Of a DNA stretch of 64,000 nt, positions 34,818 through 44,954 are shown in pieces; positions within the stretch are counted from its first letter, which is position 1, and each line of letters starts with the position of its first letter. The translations under genes were made by a program, and so were the position numbers. Source of the DNA: Limnohabitans sp. WS1 (GTDB lineage Bacteria; Pseudomonadota; Gammaproteobacteria; Burkholderiales; Burkholderiaceae_C); assembly GCF_003063265.1 (NCBI RefSeq), contig NZ_NERU01000008.1, forward strand, positions 62,001 to 126,000, in the 5' to 3' direction. The notes beneath the pieces are model-generated. The model had not been told where the DNA came from, ran no database searches, and saw only the letters and a program-made list of their open reading frames with translations.

Positions 34818-37800
34818 TCAGGCCACGTCGGCCAATGACGCTGCGGACTCCATGTCCACAGCAACAATGCGGGAAACGCCCTGCTCTTGCATGGTCACAC
34901 CAATCAACTGCTCCGCCATCTCCATGGCGATCTTGTTGTGGCTGATGAACAAAAACTGGGTTTCCTTGCCCATGCCCTTGACCAACTTGGCATAACGCTC
35001 GGTGTTGGCATCGTCCAGCGGTGCGTCCACCTCATCGAGCAAACAAAAAGGTGCCGGATTGAGCTGAAAAATCGCAAAGACCAAGGCAATTGCAGTCAGG
35101 GCTTTTTCGCCACCTGAAAGCAGGTGGATCGTCTGGTTCTTTTTGCCCGGAGGCTGAGCCAGCACTTGGACACCCGCATCCAGAATCTCATCACCCGTCA
35201 TGACCAGGCGGGCATTGCCGCCCCCAAATAACTCGGGAAACATCCGACTGAAGTGCTCGTTGACGATTTTGAACGTGCCGCCCAGCAGTTCACGCGTCTC
35301 GGCATCGATTTTTCGAATAGCGTCTTCCAGCGTGTTCATGGCATCGGTCAGATCGGTGCATTGTGAATCCAGGAACACCTTGCGCTCTCGCGAGCTGGTC
35401 AACTCGTCCAGAGCCGCCAAATTGACAGGCCCCAAAGCTGTGATTTCTCGGTGAATGCGGTCGATTTCACCCTGCAGACCCGTCACGCGCACGGAACCCA
35501 ATTCAATAGACTGCGCCACAGCTTGCAGATCTGCTTGGGCATCGGCCAACAATTGGCTGTATTGCTCCAAACCCAAACGGGCCGCTTGCTCTTTGAGTTG
35601 CAGGTCACTGATGCGTTGGCGCAAAGGGTCTAGTTCACGTTCAAAAGTGACTTTTCGCTCATCACTGGCACGCAATTTGGCCGTCAAATCATCGTAAGCG
35701 CTGCGGCAAGCTCCCAACGCTTGCTCACGATCGAGTTTGATGGCCAGCACGTTTTGCAGTCCTGCTTGAGCGGCTGCGTCGGTCAAACGACTGAGTTCAT
35801 CGCGAGCGCGTTGTGTTTCGGCCTCGATGCCGGCCACTTGTTGCTGGGCGGTGTCGATGGTGCGTTGGAGTTCCGCGCGACGTGCATCCAGGCTGCGTTG
35901 AGAAAACTGGGCTTCTTGGGCTCGGCGTTCCAAGCTGCGCTGTTGTTCGCGGCACTCAGAGAGTTTGCGCTCGCAGGCCATCACGCGCTCGTCCAATTGT
36001 GCATGGCGCTCTTGCGTGTCGGCCAACTGCATGTCGAGTTCTTCAAAACGGGCCTCGGCCGTCACTCGACGCTCCTGCAACTCGTCAAGCAAGGCCTCAA
36101 CTTCGGCCAGGTCGTTGCTGATTTGTTCACTGCGGGCACGTGTTTGGGCCACCAACTGAGACAGCCGCAGGGTTTCCACTTGCATCTCATGTGCACGCGA
36201 TTGACTTTCACTGGCTTCGCGACGCACGCTGATCAAGCGCTGAGAGGCATCTGCGTAGGTGGCCTCTGCACGCACCAAAGCGCTGCGGCTTTCCTCTGAA
36301 ATCAGCGTCTGGGCCCGCAGTTGCTTTTCAAGGTTGTCAATTTCTTGTGCACGCGCCAGCAAACCTGCTTGCTCGGAATCCTGCGCATAGAACAACACAC
36401 TGTGGGTGCTCACGGCATGACCCGCTTGCACATACAAAGTCTCGTTTGGCTGAAGTTCACCGCGCCAGGCCAAGGCGTCTTCCATGTGTGGGGCGGTCAA
36501 GCAACCGTGTAACCAGTCGGTCAACAAGGCAGACAAACCCGCATCGTGCACGCGCAAATGATCGGACAGGGGTTTGCAACCGGTGGGCAAACCGCTGCGG
36601 GGTGTGGCTTTGGAGGCCAAAGGCGAGGTGAAAAAAGCCAGCTTGGCCGGCGGTGCATCCAGCGCAAAGGCGCGCACCATGTCCAGTCGCGACACTTCGA
36701 GGGCTGACAAGCGTTCACGCAAGGCCGATTCGAGCGCATTTTCCCAGCCTGGCTCGATCTGAATGCGACGCCAAAGGCCCTCCAAACCGTCCATGCCATG
36801 TTTGGCCAGCCAAGGCTTGAGCTTGCCATCGGTGCGCACCTTTTCTTGCAAGGCTTTGAGGGCCTCTATGCGAGCACGCAAATCGGCCAACTTCGACGAC
36901 TCTTGGTTCAGCGCCGCTTGACGCTGGCGGCGATCTTCGTCGAGGGCAGGCACAAGTTCCTGCAATTCATGCAAACGGGCCTCGGCCTCTTGCATCAAAG
37001 CTTCAGCCTCGGCCACTTGATCTTGCAAATGATTCAAACGCGCTTCGTCGGGGGCAGCCAGTGCATTGCGGTCCGTCAAAAGGCGCTCACGGCGCTGGTC
37101 GAGTTGGCGCGATTGTTCCTGAATGTTTCGCTGATCGGCGGCCAACACGCCAATTTGCTGCTGCACTTGAACCACTGTGGCCCGTTGGGCCGTGGCATCG
37201 TTTTGGGCTTTGCGCAGGCTTTCCTCAAGATCAGGCAAAGCCATGGCTTGGTCTTCGACCTGCGCAGCCAATGTCAAACTTTGGTCTTCGGCCATGACCG
37301 CTTGCTCGGCCAGTGTTTCGAGTTCGGCTTGTGCGTCCAGGCTGCGTGTGCCCCATTGCGTGGTTTGCTCCAAAAGTTGTTGCAGTCGCTGTTCGGCACG
37401 TTGTCGGCCTTCGACCACATAACGAATTTCGGCCTCCAAACGGCCCACCTCCGCACTGGCCTCGTACAAAGCCCCTTGCGCTTGATTGACCTGGTCGCCC
37501 GCGGCGTAATGGGCCTGACGGATCGTCTCCAAATCGGCCTCGACATGGCGCAAATCGGCCATGCGTGACTCCAAAGCGTTGACCGCCTGATCCACATCCG
37601 CCTTCATGCGAGCTTGGTCGGCCTCGGCGTCACGCCGTTTTAAAAACCACAGCTGGTGCTGTTTCAAGGTGCTGTCGGCCTGCAAGCGGTTGTATCGGTG
37701 AGCCACCTCGGCTTGTTTTTCCAATTTCTCCAAATTGGCATTCAACTCCCGCAAGATGTCGTCAACGCGGGTCAAATTTTCGCGCGTGTCCGACAGGCGG

Positions 37801-38342
37801 TTTTCCGTTTCGCGGCGGCGCTCTTTGTATTTGGAAACGCCAGCGGCCTCCTCCAAAAACAAGCGCAGCTCTTCGGGGCGCGACTCAATGATGCGACTGA
37901 TCGTGCCCTGTCCAATGATGGCGTAAGCGCGTGGACCCAAGCCCGTTCCCAGAAACACGTCCTGAACGTCACGACGGCGCACGGGCTGGTTGTTGATGTA
38001 ATAACTGCTGTTGCCGTCGCGGGTCAGCACACGCTTGACGGCGATCTCGGCAAACTGGCCCCACTGCCCCCCGGCACGGTGATCGTCGTTGTCAAACACC
38101 AACTCGACACTGGCCCGACTGGCAGGCTTTCGGGTGGTGGTGCCGTTGAAAATCACGTCCTGCATCGATTCGCCGCGCAATTCGGAGGCCTTGGACTCAC
38201 CCAGCACCCATCGCACCGCGTCCATGATGTTGGATTTGCCACAACCGTTCGGGCCCACCACCCCGACCAGCTGCCCGGGCAGCAGGAAGTTGGTGGGTTC
38301 AGCAAACGATTTGAAGCCGGAAAGTTTGATGGAGTTGAGACG
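34818..38342 (-). CDS. smc: Chromosome segregation protein SMC
   Basis: The ~1174-residue condensin ATPase has N-terminal Walker A 'GPNGCGKSNIMDA', two long coiled-coil arms, a hinge at about residues 500-650, a C-terminal ABC signature 'LLSGGEKALTAIALVFA' and Walker B 'FCLLDEVDAPLDD'. With ScpA/ScpB it compacts and segregates chromosomes. The start is taken as the GTG at 38342, which gives the family-typical 'MRLNSIKLSGFKSF'; the ribosome-binding site there is weak and an in-frame TTG at 38375 is the alternative. Confidence 0.95.
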   Translation of the reverse strand, partial: RLNSIKLSGFKSFAEPTNFLLPGQLVGVVGPNGCGKSNIMDAVRWVLGESKASELRGESMQDVIFNGTTTRKPASRASVELVFDNDDHRAGGQWGQFAEIAVKRVLTRDGNSSYYINNQPVRRRDVQDVFLGTGLGPRAYAIIGQGTISRIIESRPEELRLFLEEAAGVSKYKERRRETENRLSDTRENLTRVDDILRELNANLEKLEKQAEVAHRYNRLQADSTLKQHQLWFLKRRDAEADQARMKADVDQAVNALESRMADLRHVEADLETIRQAHYAAGDQVNQAQGALYEASAEVGRLEAEIRYVVEGRQRAEQRLQQLLEQTTQWGTRSLDAQAELETLAEQAVMAEDQSLTLAAQVEDQAMALPDLEESLRKAQNDATAQRATVVQVQQQIGVLAADQRNIQEQSRQLDQRRERLLTDRNALAAPDEARLNHLQDQVAEAEALMQEAEARLHELQELVPALDEDRRQRQAALNQESSKLADLRARIEALKALQEKVRTDGKLKPWLAKHGMDGLEGLWRRIQIEPGWENALESALRERLSALEVSRLDMVRAFALDAPPAKLAFFTSPLASKATPRSGLPTGCKPLSDHLRVHDAGLSALLTDWLHGCLTAPHMEDALAWRGELQPNETLYVQAGHAVSTHSVLFYAQDSEQAGLLARAQEIDNLEKQLRAQTLISEESRSALVRAEATYADASQRLISVRREASESQSRAHEMQVETLRLSQLVAQTRARSEQISNDLAEVEALLDELQERRVTAEARFEELDMQLADTQERHAQLDERVMACERKLSECREQQRSLERRAQEAQFSQRSLDARRAELQRTIDTAQQQVAGIEAETQRARDELSRLTDAAAQAGLQNVLAIKLDREQALGACRSAYDDLTAKLRASDERKVTFERELDPLRQRISDLQLKEQAARLGLEQYSQLLADAQADLQAVAQSIELGSVRVTGLQGEIDRIHREITALGPVNLAALDELTSSRERKVFLDSQCTDLTDAMNTLEDAIRKIDAETRELLGGTFKIVNEHFSRMFPELFGGGNARLVMTGDEILDAGVQVLAQPPGKKNQTIHLLSGGEKALTAIALVFAIFQLNPAPFCLLDEVDAPLDDANTERYAKLVKGMGKETQFLFISHNKIAMEMAEQLIGVTMQEQGVSRIVAVDMESAASLADVA

Positions 38343-38666
38343 CACGGTGGTCTGATCGATCCAAGGAAAAGCCAAAAAAACACAAGGTCTTGCGAGAATT
38401 CGTCAAGAAGTCACCAAAACTCGCAAAAAACCACGAATCAAAGAACTCAATCTCCGATCCCGAATAATCTTAGATGTTAACTCAGCCATCACCCTCATTG
38501 GGCCCCTTGGGGAGCCATGCGCAGCAAATCTGTGTGTGCGACCCAACCTCGGCCTTCCTTCTGTTGTGCACTGTGCTGTGATGAACCCCTTGCGCCCACT
38601 TCATCAATTGTCAGGCTGGCAGCCTGCCGAATGCATTGGCACGATTTCATCCCGGATAATCGGGGG
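38343..38666. other. Divergent promoter region between smc and dapC
   Basis: No gene is supported here. The half next to smc (38370-38480) is AT-rich, with 'gaataatcttagatgtt' near 38462, and could hold both promoters. An open frame in phase with dapC extends to 38517, but it begins with cysteine-rich sequence unlike any aminotransferase. Confidence 0.45.
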
Positions 38667-39881
38667 ATGAATCCCCTTCTCGCCAAGCTGCAACCCTATC
38701 CTTTTGAACAGCTCAAACGGCTGTTCGCCAGCGTCACGCCCAACCCAGCCCTGCGCCACATCAGTTTGGGCATTGGCGAGCCCAAGCACGCCACGCCCGC
38801 CTTCATTCAGGAAGCGCTCAAGGCGTCGGTGGCCAACGGCTTGTCGGCCTACCCGGCCACAGCGGGCGAGCCTGCTTTGCGAAAAGCCTGCGCGGCCTGG
38901 CTGCAAACCCGTTACCAGCTGGTACTGGACCCCGCCACGCAGGTGTTGCCGGTGAATGGTTCGCGCGAAGCCCTGTTTGCCCTGACGCAAACCGTGATCG
39001 ACCCGACCCGCCCAGGCGCCACGGTGGTCAGCCCCAACCCCTTCTACCAAATTTACGAAGGCGCGGCCTTGCTCTCTGGCGCTGAGCCCTATTACGTGCC
39101 CAGCGACCCGGCGCGTAACTTTGGCAACGACTGGGACAGCGTGCCGGCCGATGTCTGGGCCCGCACGCAGCTGTTGTTTGTCTGCTCACCCGGCAATCCC
39201 ACAGGCGCGGTCATGCCGCTGTCGGAATGGGAAAAGTTGTTCGCTCTGTCGGACCAGCATGGTTTCGTCATCGCATCGGACGAGTGCTACAGCGAGATTT
39301 ATTTCCGTGAAGAAGCCCCATTGAGTGGCTTGGAAGCCGCCCACCAGCTGGGCCGCACCGACTTCAAGCGCTTGATCGCCTTCACCAGCCTCAGTAAGCG
39401 CAGCAATGTGCCGGGCCTGCGCAGCGGCTTTGTGGCCGGTGACGCGGCCATCATCAAACAATTTTTGCTCTACCGCACCTACCACGGCAGCGCCATGAGC
39501 CCGGTGGTGCAAGCCGCCAGCGTGGCCGCCTGGGGCGACGAAGCCCATGTGGTGGACAACCGCAACCAGTACCGCACCAAGTTCGCCCAGGTCACACCCG
39601 TGCTGGCCGAAGTGCTGGATGTGAAGCTGCCCGACGCCAGCTTTTACCTCTGGGCGGGCGTGCCCGCAGACTGGCAAGGCGACGACGCCGCGTTTGCCCA
39701 AGCGCTTTATCAAGCCGAACACGTCACTGTGCTGCCCGGCAGCTACTTGGCCCGAGACTTCAAGGGCAGCAACCCGGGCCGTGGCCGCATCCGCATGGCC
39801 TTGGTGGCGGAAACCGCCGAGTGCCTCGAAGCGGCCGAGCGCATTGCCAGCTTTGTACGTACCCACCCCAACAAGGCTTGA
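38667..39881 (+). CDS. dapC: Succinyldiaminopimelate transaminase (DapC)
   Basis: The 404-residue class I aminotransferase has '[20 protein letters not shown]', '[15 protein letters not shown]', '[15 protein letters not shown]' and the PLP lysine in '[16 protein letters not shown]'. It makes N-succinyl-LL-diaminopimelate precursors in lysine and cell-wall synthesis. Next to dapE on the same strand, which supports the assignment. The ATG at 38667 has the cgggggATG context and begins '[20 protein letters not shown]', the family-typical start. Confidence 0.93.
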   Translation: MNPLLAKLQPYPFEQLKRLFASVTPNPALRHISLGIGEPKHATPAFIQEALKASVANGLSAYPATAGEPALRKACAAWLQTRYQLVLDPATQVLPVNGSREALFALTQTVIDPTRPGATVVSPNPFYQIYEGAALLSGAEPYYVPSDPARNFGNDWDSVPADVWARTQLLFVCSPGNPTGAVMPLSEWEKLFALSDQHGFVIASDECYSEIYFREEAPLSGLEAAHQLGRTDFKRLIAFTSLSKRSNVPGLRSGFVAGDAAIIKQFLLYRTYHGSAMSPVVQAASVAAWGDEAHVVDNRNQYRTKFAQVTPVLAEVLDVKLPDASFYLWAGVPADWQGDDAAFAQALYQAEHVTVLPGSYLARDFKGSNPGRGRIRMALVAETAECLEAAERIASFVRTHPNKA

Positions 39882-39883
39882 GT

Positions 39884-41047
39884 ATGACCACCTGTCACGA
39901 CACCCTGCGCCTGGCCGAGCAACTGATCGCCCGCCCCTCCGTCACGCCCGAAGATGCAGGCTGCATGGATGTGATCGCCGACGCTTTGAAGCCTTTGGGC
40001 TTTGTCTGCGAATTCATGGACTCAGGCCCCGACACCTTCCGCGTGCGCAACCTGTGGGCCAAACGTGCAGGCACCTCGGGCCAGACCTTGGCCTTTGCAG
40101 GGCACACCGACGTGGTGCCCACCGGGCCGCTCGCGCAATGGGACAGCGACCCCTTCACCCCCACCCACAAGAACGGCAAGCTGTTTGGGCGCGGCGCGAG
40201 CGACATGAAAACCTCGCTGGCGGCCATGGTCGTGGCGGTGCAAGAGTTTCTGGCGGCCCACCCCAATCCGACATTGGGCATCGCCTTTTTGCTGACCAGC
40301 GACGAAGAAGGCCCGGCCCTTGACGGCACCGTGATCGTTTGCGAAAAGCTCCAGGCCCGTGGCGACGCACCACAGTTTTGTATCGTGGGCGAACCCACTT
40401 CGGTGCAACAAACCGGCGACATGATCAAAAACGGCCGACGCGGCACCTTGAGCGGCAAGCTGACCGTCAAAGGCGTGCAGGGCCACATTGCCTACCCGCA
40501 CCTGGCCGACAACCCGATCCACCGCCTCGCGCCGGCGTTGGCCGATCTGGTGGCCATCCGCTGGGACGAAGGCAACGCCTTTTTCCCGCCCACCAGCTGG
40601 CAAGTGAGCAACATCCACGCGGGCACGGGCGCGAGCAACGTGATCCCGGGCGACTGCGTGGTGGACTTCAACTTCCGCTTTTGCACCGAGTCCACACCCG
40701 AGAGCCTTCAGCAGCGGCTGCAAGCGGTGCTCGACCAGCACGGTCTGAAGTACGAGCTGGAATGGACCCTGGGTGGTCGGCCATTTCTGACCACGCCCGG
40801 CACGTTGGTCCAAGCGATTGAGCAAGCCATCACCGACGAGACCGGACTGAAGACCGAGTTGTCCACCACAGGCGGCACGAGCGACGGCCGATTCATCGCG
40901 CAAATTTGCCCGCAAGTCATCGAATTCGGCCCGCCCAACGCGACGATTCACAAGGTCAACGAGCATGTGGCGCTGGTCGACATGGCACCCCTCAAGGCCA
41001 TCTACCGCCGCACGCTCGAACAACTCAACGCGGGCTTGTCTGCATGA
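39884..41047 (+). CDS. dapE: Succinyl-diaminopimelate desuccinylase (DapE)
   Basis: The 387-residue M20 metallopeptidase-family enzyme has '[12 protein letters not shown]' (metal His and Asp), '[14 protein letters not shown]', 'TSDEEGPA' (catalytic Glu) and '[14 protein letters not shown]'. It hydrolyses N-succinyl-LL-DAP to LL-DAP. It begins 3 bp after dapC, and its stop overlaps prmB by 4 nt, so the genes are one transcription unit. dapD, often between or near these genes, is not in the window. Confidence 0.96.
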   Translation: MTTCHDTLRLAEQLIARPSVTPEDAGCMDVIADALKPLGFVCEFMDSGPDTFRVRNLWAKRAGTSGQTLAFAGHTDVVPTGPLAQWDSDPFTPTHKNGKLFGRGASDMKTSLAAMVVAVQEFLAAHPNPTLGIAFLLTSDEEGPALDGTVIVCEKLQARGDAPQFCIVGEPTSVQQTGDMIKNGRRGTLSGKLTVKGVQGHIAYPHLADNPIHRLAPALADLVAIRWDEGNAFFPPTSWQVSNIHAGTGASNVIPGDCVVDFNFRFCTESTPESLQQRLQAVLDQHGLKYELEWTLGGRPFLTTPGTLVQAIEQAITDETGLKTELSTTGGTSDGRFIAQICPQVIEFGPPNATIHKVNEHVALVDMAPLKAIYRRTLEQLNAGLSA

Positions 41048-41931
41048 GTGCTTCAACTCTTTTAGGGCTGATCGAACAAGCCACCGAACGGCTACAAGCT
41101 GCGGGCGTGGCCTTTGGCCACGGCACCCAGAGCGCTTTTGACGAAGCCGTCTGGCTGGTGCTCTGGCGTCTGGGCCTGCCACTGGACACCGATCTCGACG
41201 AGGTGGCCGATCAAGCCGTCACAAGTGAGCAGCAATCGGCCTGCGCTGCACTGATCGAAGAGCGCATCGGCACCCGCAAGCCTGCGGCTTACCTGACGCG
41301 TGAAGCCTGGCTTCAGGGTGTGTCGTTTTACATCGACGAACGCGCCATCGTGCCGCGCAGCCTGATTGCCGAGGTGCTGGCCGACGGCACCATCGACGCT
41401 TGGTTGAGTGACCAGACGCGGCATGTGTTGGACTTGTGCACTGGCAACGGCAGCTTGGCCGTGCTGGCGGCACTGGCCTGGCCCGAGGTGCAGGTCACTG
41501 GGGCCGACATTTCTGATGACGCCTTGGCCGTGGCCGCCATCAACATCGAGCGTCACGACCTGAATGAGCGCGTCAAACTGCTGCACAGCGATGGATTATC
41601 CGACGCGCCTGGCCCTTTTGACCTGATTCTCTGCAACCCGCCTTACGTGTGCCAGGCCAGCATGGATGCCCTGCCTGCCGAGTACCGTGCTGAACCCGAA
41701 TTGGCTCTGGCCGGCGGTACAGACGGCATGGACTTTGTGCGTCAGCTTTTTCGAGATGCGCCATCGCACATGAGCGAACACGCCGTGCTGGTGCTGGAAA
41801 TCGGCCACGAACGCGAACACTTTGAAGCAGCCTTTCCTCAGCTGGAGGCCGCCTGGCTGGACACCAGCCAAGGAGAAGACCAAGTGCTGCTCATCACCCG
41901 CTCGGCTTTGCAGGCGCTGAACGCCGCATGA
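41044..41931 (+). CDS. prmB: Ribosomal protein L3 N5-glutamine methyltransferase (PrmB)
   Basis: The 295-residue SAM-dependent methyltransferase has '[18 protein letters not shown]' (SAM binding) and the catalytic NPPY in '[10 protein letters not shown]'. The N-terminal helical domain with '[19 protein letters not shown]' separates PrmB from the release-factor enzyme PrmC. It overlaps dapE upstream and the acetyltransferase downstream by 4 nt each. Confidence 0.92.
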   Translation: MSASTLLGLIEQATERLQAAGVAFGHGTQSAFDEAVWLVLWRLGLPLDTDLDEVADQAVTSEQQSACAALIEERIGTRKPAAYLTREAWLQGVSFYIDERAIVPRSLIAEVLADGTIDAWLSDQTRHVLDLCTGNGSLAVLAALAWPEVQVTGADISDDALAVAAINIERHDLNERVKLLHSDGLSDAPGPFDLILCNPPYVCQASMDALPAEYRAEPELALAGGTDGMDFVRQLFRDAPSHMSEHAVLVLEIGHEREHFEAAFPQLEAAWLDTSQGEDQVLLITRSALQALNAA

Positions 41932-42443
41932 GTGCCTTACTCATTTTTGAGCAGTTTCGAGTCGAGCAAACTGCGCATTGGGATGCGTTTGTGGACTTGA
42001 TGCGCGAGTACGCGAGAAGCGACCTGAACAACCCGGGCCTGAGTTCCATTCACGGTGACATGCTTCACCCTCAAGAACGGTATTCAGGCGCAAATGGACA
42101 AGCTTGGCTGATTCAGTGTGCTGCGCAATGGGTCGGCTGCGGCGCATTCACGACCACCCGCGAAACCGGGCTTGCTGAACTCAAGCGCCTGTATGTGCGT
42201 CCGCCCTTTCGTGGCCTTAACGCGTCGCGACAACTCACGCTGCATCTGATCAAACAGGCCCGTGCAGCAGGTTTTACCCGCATGGGGCTGAGCACCTGGC
42301 GCAGCAACACCGTGGCTTTAGCTCTCTACGAACGCATGGGTTTTACCGCCATCCCTGCATTCAAAAATCACCCGGACCCTGATCTGGTTTACCTTGGCAT
42401 GAACTTGACAGCGCTGGACGCGGTCACCCCACACACCCCATGA
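41928..42443 (+). CDS. GNAT family N-acetyltransferase
   Basis: The 171-residue protein has the GNAT acetyl-CoA loop in 'LKRLYVRPPFRGLNASRQL' and the C-terminal 'ALYERMGFTAIPAF'. The acceptor is unknown. Overlaps with prmB and the ABC-F gene (4 nt each) show co-translation, but do not reveal its substrate. Confidence 0.88.
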   Translation: MSALLIFEQFRVEQTAHWDAFVDLMREYARSDLNNPGLSSIHGDMLHPQERYSGANGQAWLIQCAAQWVGCGAFTTTRETGLAELKRLYVRPPFRGLNASRQLTLHLIKQARAAGFTRMGLSTWRSNTVALALYERMGFTAIPAFKNHPDPDLVYLGMNLTALDAVTPHTP

Positions 42444-44440
42444 TTGTTCTTAAAAACGTGACTCTCCGCCGTGGCACCAAAGTGCTGCTCGACCAAACTT
42501 CGGTCACCCTCAACCCCGGAGAAAAAGTCGGCTTGGTTGGACGCAATGGTGCGGGCAAGTCCACCTTGTTTGCGCTGTTCAACGGTACCCTGCACGAGGA
42601 CGGCGGTGACTTTGACATGCCCAAAGCCTGGCGCATGGGTCAGGTTGCGCAGAACATGCCCGAGACGGACCAGCCTGCCAGTGAGTTTGTGCTGGAAGGA
42701 GACACCCGCCTGGCCGAGTTGCGCCAACGCTTGGTGGCGGCGGAAGCCAGCGGCGACGGCATGGAAATGGCCCACGTTTATACGGACCTCGCCGACGCGG
42801 GCGACCACGACGCCCTGCCCCGCGCAGAAGCCTTGATTTTGGGCTTGGGCTTTCGGGTGGATGAACTCAACAACCCGGTCAACAGTTTTTCGGGCGGCTG
42901 GCGCATGCGCTTGCAACTGGCCCGGGCGCTGATGTGTCCGTCCGACATTTTGCTGCTGGACGAACCCACCAACCACTTGGACTTGGACGCCCTGGTCTGG
43001 CTGGAAGCCTGGCTGCAGCGCTATGCGGGCACCATGATCGTGATCAGCCACGACCGCGAATTTTTGGACGCAGTCACCAATGTCACCCTGCACATCGACC
43101 ATGCCAAGCTGACGCGTTACGGCAGCAACTACAGCGGCTTTGAAATTTTGCGCGCCCAACAAATGGAGCTGCAACAGGCCTCATTTGCCAAGCAGCAGGA
43201 CAAAATTGCCCACCTGCAAAAATTCATCAACCGCTTCAAAGCACAAGCCAGCAAGGCCAAACAGGCACAAAGCCGAGTCAAGGCGCTCGAACGCATGGAA
43301 AAAGTGGCCCCACTGCTGGCCGATGCCGAATTCACCTTTGGCTTCAAAGAACCCAACAACCTGCCCAACCCCATGCTCGCCATCAGCGAAGCGAGCTTTG
43401 GATACATGGTGGACGATGAACCCAAATCCATCTTGCAAAACGTCAGCAAATCGGTTCTGGCCGGGCAACGCATTGGCATTTTGGGTGCCAACGGCCAAGG
43501 CAAATCAACCCTGGTCAAAACCATCGCCCGCACCATGCCCCAACTGGCAGGCACGCTGACCGAGGGCAAGGGTCTGAACATTGGTTACTTTGCTCAGCAA
43601 GAACTCGATGTGCTTCACCCGCAAGACAACCCACTCGAGCACATGATCCGCCTGGCCAAAGAGCTGGGGCCCAACAGCGGTGAGCCCAGCCGTGAGCAGG
43701 ATTTGCGCAATTACCTGGGGACCTTCAACTTCAGTGGCGACATGGTCAAGCAAGCCGTGGGCTCCATGAGCGGCGGTGAAAAAGCCCGTCTGGTGCTGGC
43801 CATGATCGTGTGGCAGCGCCCCAATTTGCTGTTGCTGGACGAACCCACCAACCACCTGGATTTGGCCACCCGCGAAGCGCTGTCCATGGCGCTCAACGAG
43901 TTCGAAGGCACCGTCATGCTGGTCAGCCACGACCGCGCTTTGTTGCGTGCCGTGTGTGACGAGTTCTGGATGGTGGGCCGGGGCAAGGTCGAGCCGTTTG
44001 ACGGCGACCTGGACGACTACCAGAAGTATTTGCTCGAAGAGTCAAAGCGCCTGCGAGAAGCGGTCAAAAATGACGCAAAAAATGGCCCGACAGAAACTCT
44101 GGCCATGGTCGTCGAAATGCCCAAGCCTGCACCCGTGGCTGCGGTCCACAGCCCGGCCACACCGGCGCTGAGCAGCGCTGAACAACGCAAACAAGACGCG
44201 CAACGGCGTCAGCAACTGGCCGCACAAACACGACCTCTGAAAAAAGAGCTGGAGCAAATCGAACAGCGCATGGCGAGCATCGAAACTGAAAAGAGCGCTC
44301 TGGAGCATTTGCTGAGCCGCCCTATGCCCGCGGCTGAAATTGCAGATGCGGGTCGCAAACTCAAAGCTCTTGGCGATGAGTTCTCGGCCATGGAAGAGCG
44401 CTGGCTAGAGCTGACACAACTGCTGGAAGAAACGGCCTGA
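42440..44440 (+). CDS. ABC-F family ATPase, YheS-like
   Basis: The 666-residue protein has two ABC domains and no membrane segments. Walker A motifs are 'GLVGRNGAGKSTLF' and 'GILGANGQGKSTLV'; signatures are 'NSFSGGWRMRLQ' and 'GSMSGGEKARLV'; Walker B is 'LLLDEPTNHLDL' twice. The linker between the domains (about 240-290) is Lys/Gln/Ala-rich, and a C-terminal coiled coil (about 560-666) follows, as in YheS/Uup. ABC-F proteins act on ribosomes to relieve stalling. The last gene of the dapC-led run. Confidence 0.93.
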   Translation: MIVLKNVTLRRGTKVLLDQTSVTLNPGEKVGLVGRNGAGKSTLFALFNGTLHEDGGDFDMPKAWRMGQVAQNMPETDQPASEFVLEGDTRLAELRQRLVAAEASGDGMEMAHVYTDLADAGDHDALPRAEALILGLGFRVDELNNPVNSFSGGWRMRLQLARALMCPSDILLLDEPTNHLDLDALVWLEAWLQRYAGTMIVISHDREFLDAVTNVTLHIDHAKLTRYGSNYSGFEILRAQQMELQQASFAKQQDKIAHLQKFINRFKAQASKAKQAQSRVKALERMEKVAPLLADAEFTFGFKEPNNLPNPMLAISEASFGYMVDDEPKSILQNVSKSVLAGQRIGILGANGQGKSTLVKTIARTMPQLAGTLTEGKGLNIGYFAQQELDVLHPQDNPLEHMIRLAKELGPNSGEPSREQDLRNYLGTFNFSGDMVKQAVGSMSGGEKARLVLAMIVWQRPNLLLLDEPTNHLDLATREALSMALNEFEGTVMLVSHDRALLRAVCDEFWMVGRGKVEPFDGDLDDYQKYLLEESKRLREAVKNDAKNGPTETLAMVVEMPKPAPVAAVHSPATPALSSAEQRKQDAQRRQQLAAQTRPLKKELEQIEQRMASIETEKSALEHLLSRPMPAAEIADAGRKLKALGDEFSAMEERWLELTQLLEETA

Positions 44441-44478
44441 ACCGCTCGTCGCCCCGCCCATAAAAACACAGCGTTTCT

Positions 44479-44730
44479 TCAGCCGCCCACCACGGACCAG
44501 CCCGCGTGCTGGTCCGCCCTGTTATTTTCGTATTCCCAAGATGTACCACACCGGTCGCAACGGTAACGGGTGATGGTGACCTGTCCAGTTTCTCGTGTTT
44601 CTTTGCGGTTGCTGCCTTGAACCAGTTCAGCATGACCGGGAGCGCGACGCCAGTTGCGCTGAATACCGGTGCAAGGTTCGCACAGCACCATTTTTTTCAA
44701 TTCGTTGTGGATGTTCGATTCAACTGACAT
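44479..44730 (-). CDS. Small zinc-ribbon-like protein
   Basis: The 83-residue protein has two CxxC pairs ('CEPC' and 'CDRC') about 50 residues apart, enough for one zinc site. It ends 'NNRADQHAGWSVVGG'. It begins with ATG 44730, downstream of tRNA-Lys. A longer frame extends into the tRNA and is rejected. Function unknown; it could bind nucleic acid or a partner protein. Confidence 0.6.
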   Translation of the reverse strand: MSVESNIHNELKKMVLCEPCTGIQRNWRRAPGHAELVQGSNRKETRETGQVTITRYRCDRCGTSWEYENNRADQHAGWSVVGG

Positions 44731-44789
44731 GTCGAGACGCTTTCTGATGGGTTTGCGTGAAATACGCCCATCCTTGAAGAGACAATGAA

Positions 44790-44823
44790 AAAAGCACTTT
44801 GTACCGAAATACAAAGTGCTTTT
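44790..44823 (-). terminator. Terminator of tRNA-Lys
   Basis: Arms aaaagcactttgta and tacaaagtgctttt (14 bp each) with a 6-nt loop lie 5 bp past the tRNA 3' end; on the minus strand the stem ends in a run of six T. It separates the tRNA from the small zinc-ribbon gene. Confidence 0.85.
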
Positions 44824-44828
44824 AAATT

Positions 44829-44904
44829 TGGTGGGACCAGCGGGGGTCGAACCCACGACAAACGGATTAAAAGTCCGCTGCTCTACCAACTGAGCTATGG
44901 TCCC
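44829..44904 (-). tRNA. tRNA-Lys (anticodon TTT)
   Basis: The 76-nt tRNA reads 5' gggaccatagctcagttgg, has an anticodon loop with TTT flanked by CT and AA, T-arm gtggg-ttcgacc-cccgc and an encoded CCA. It reads AAA and AAG codons. A hairpin terminator follows. Confidence 0.97.
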
Positions 44905-44954
44905 GATGTTTGAGTGCAGTGTACTCAAGCAAGACTCAAATTATAGCGTCTTTT

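Noticed and set aside
44731..44928. N-terminal extension of the zinc-ribbon protein
   Set aside because: The extension would translate antisense-free tRNA-Lys sequence and its terminator; the internal ATG at 44730 is a sound start.
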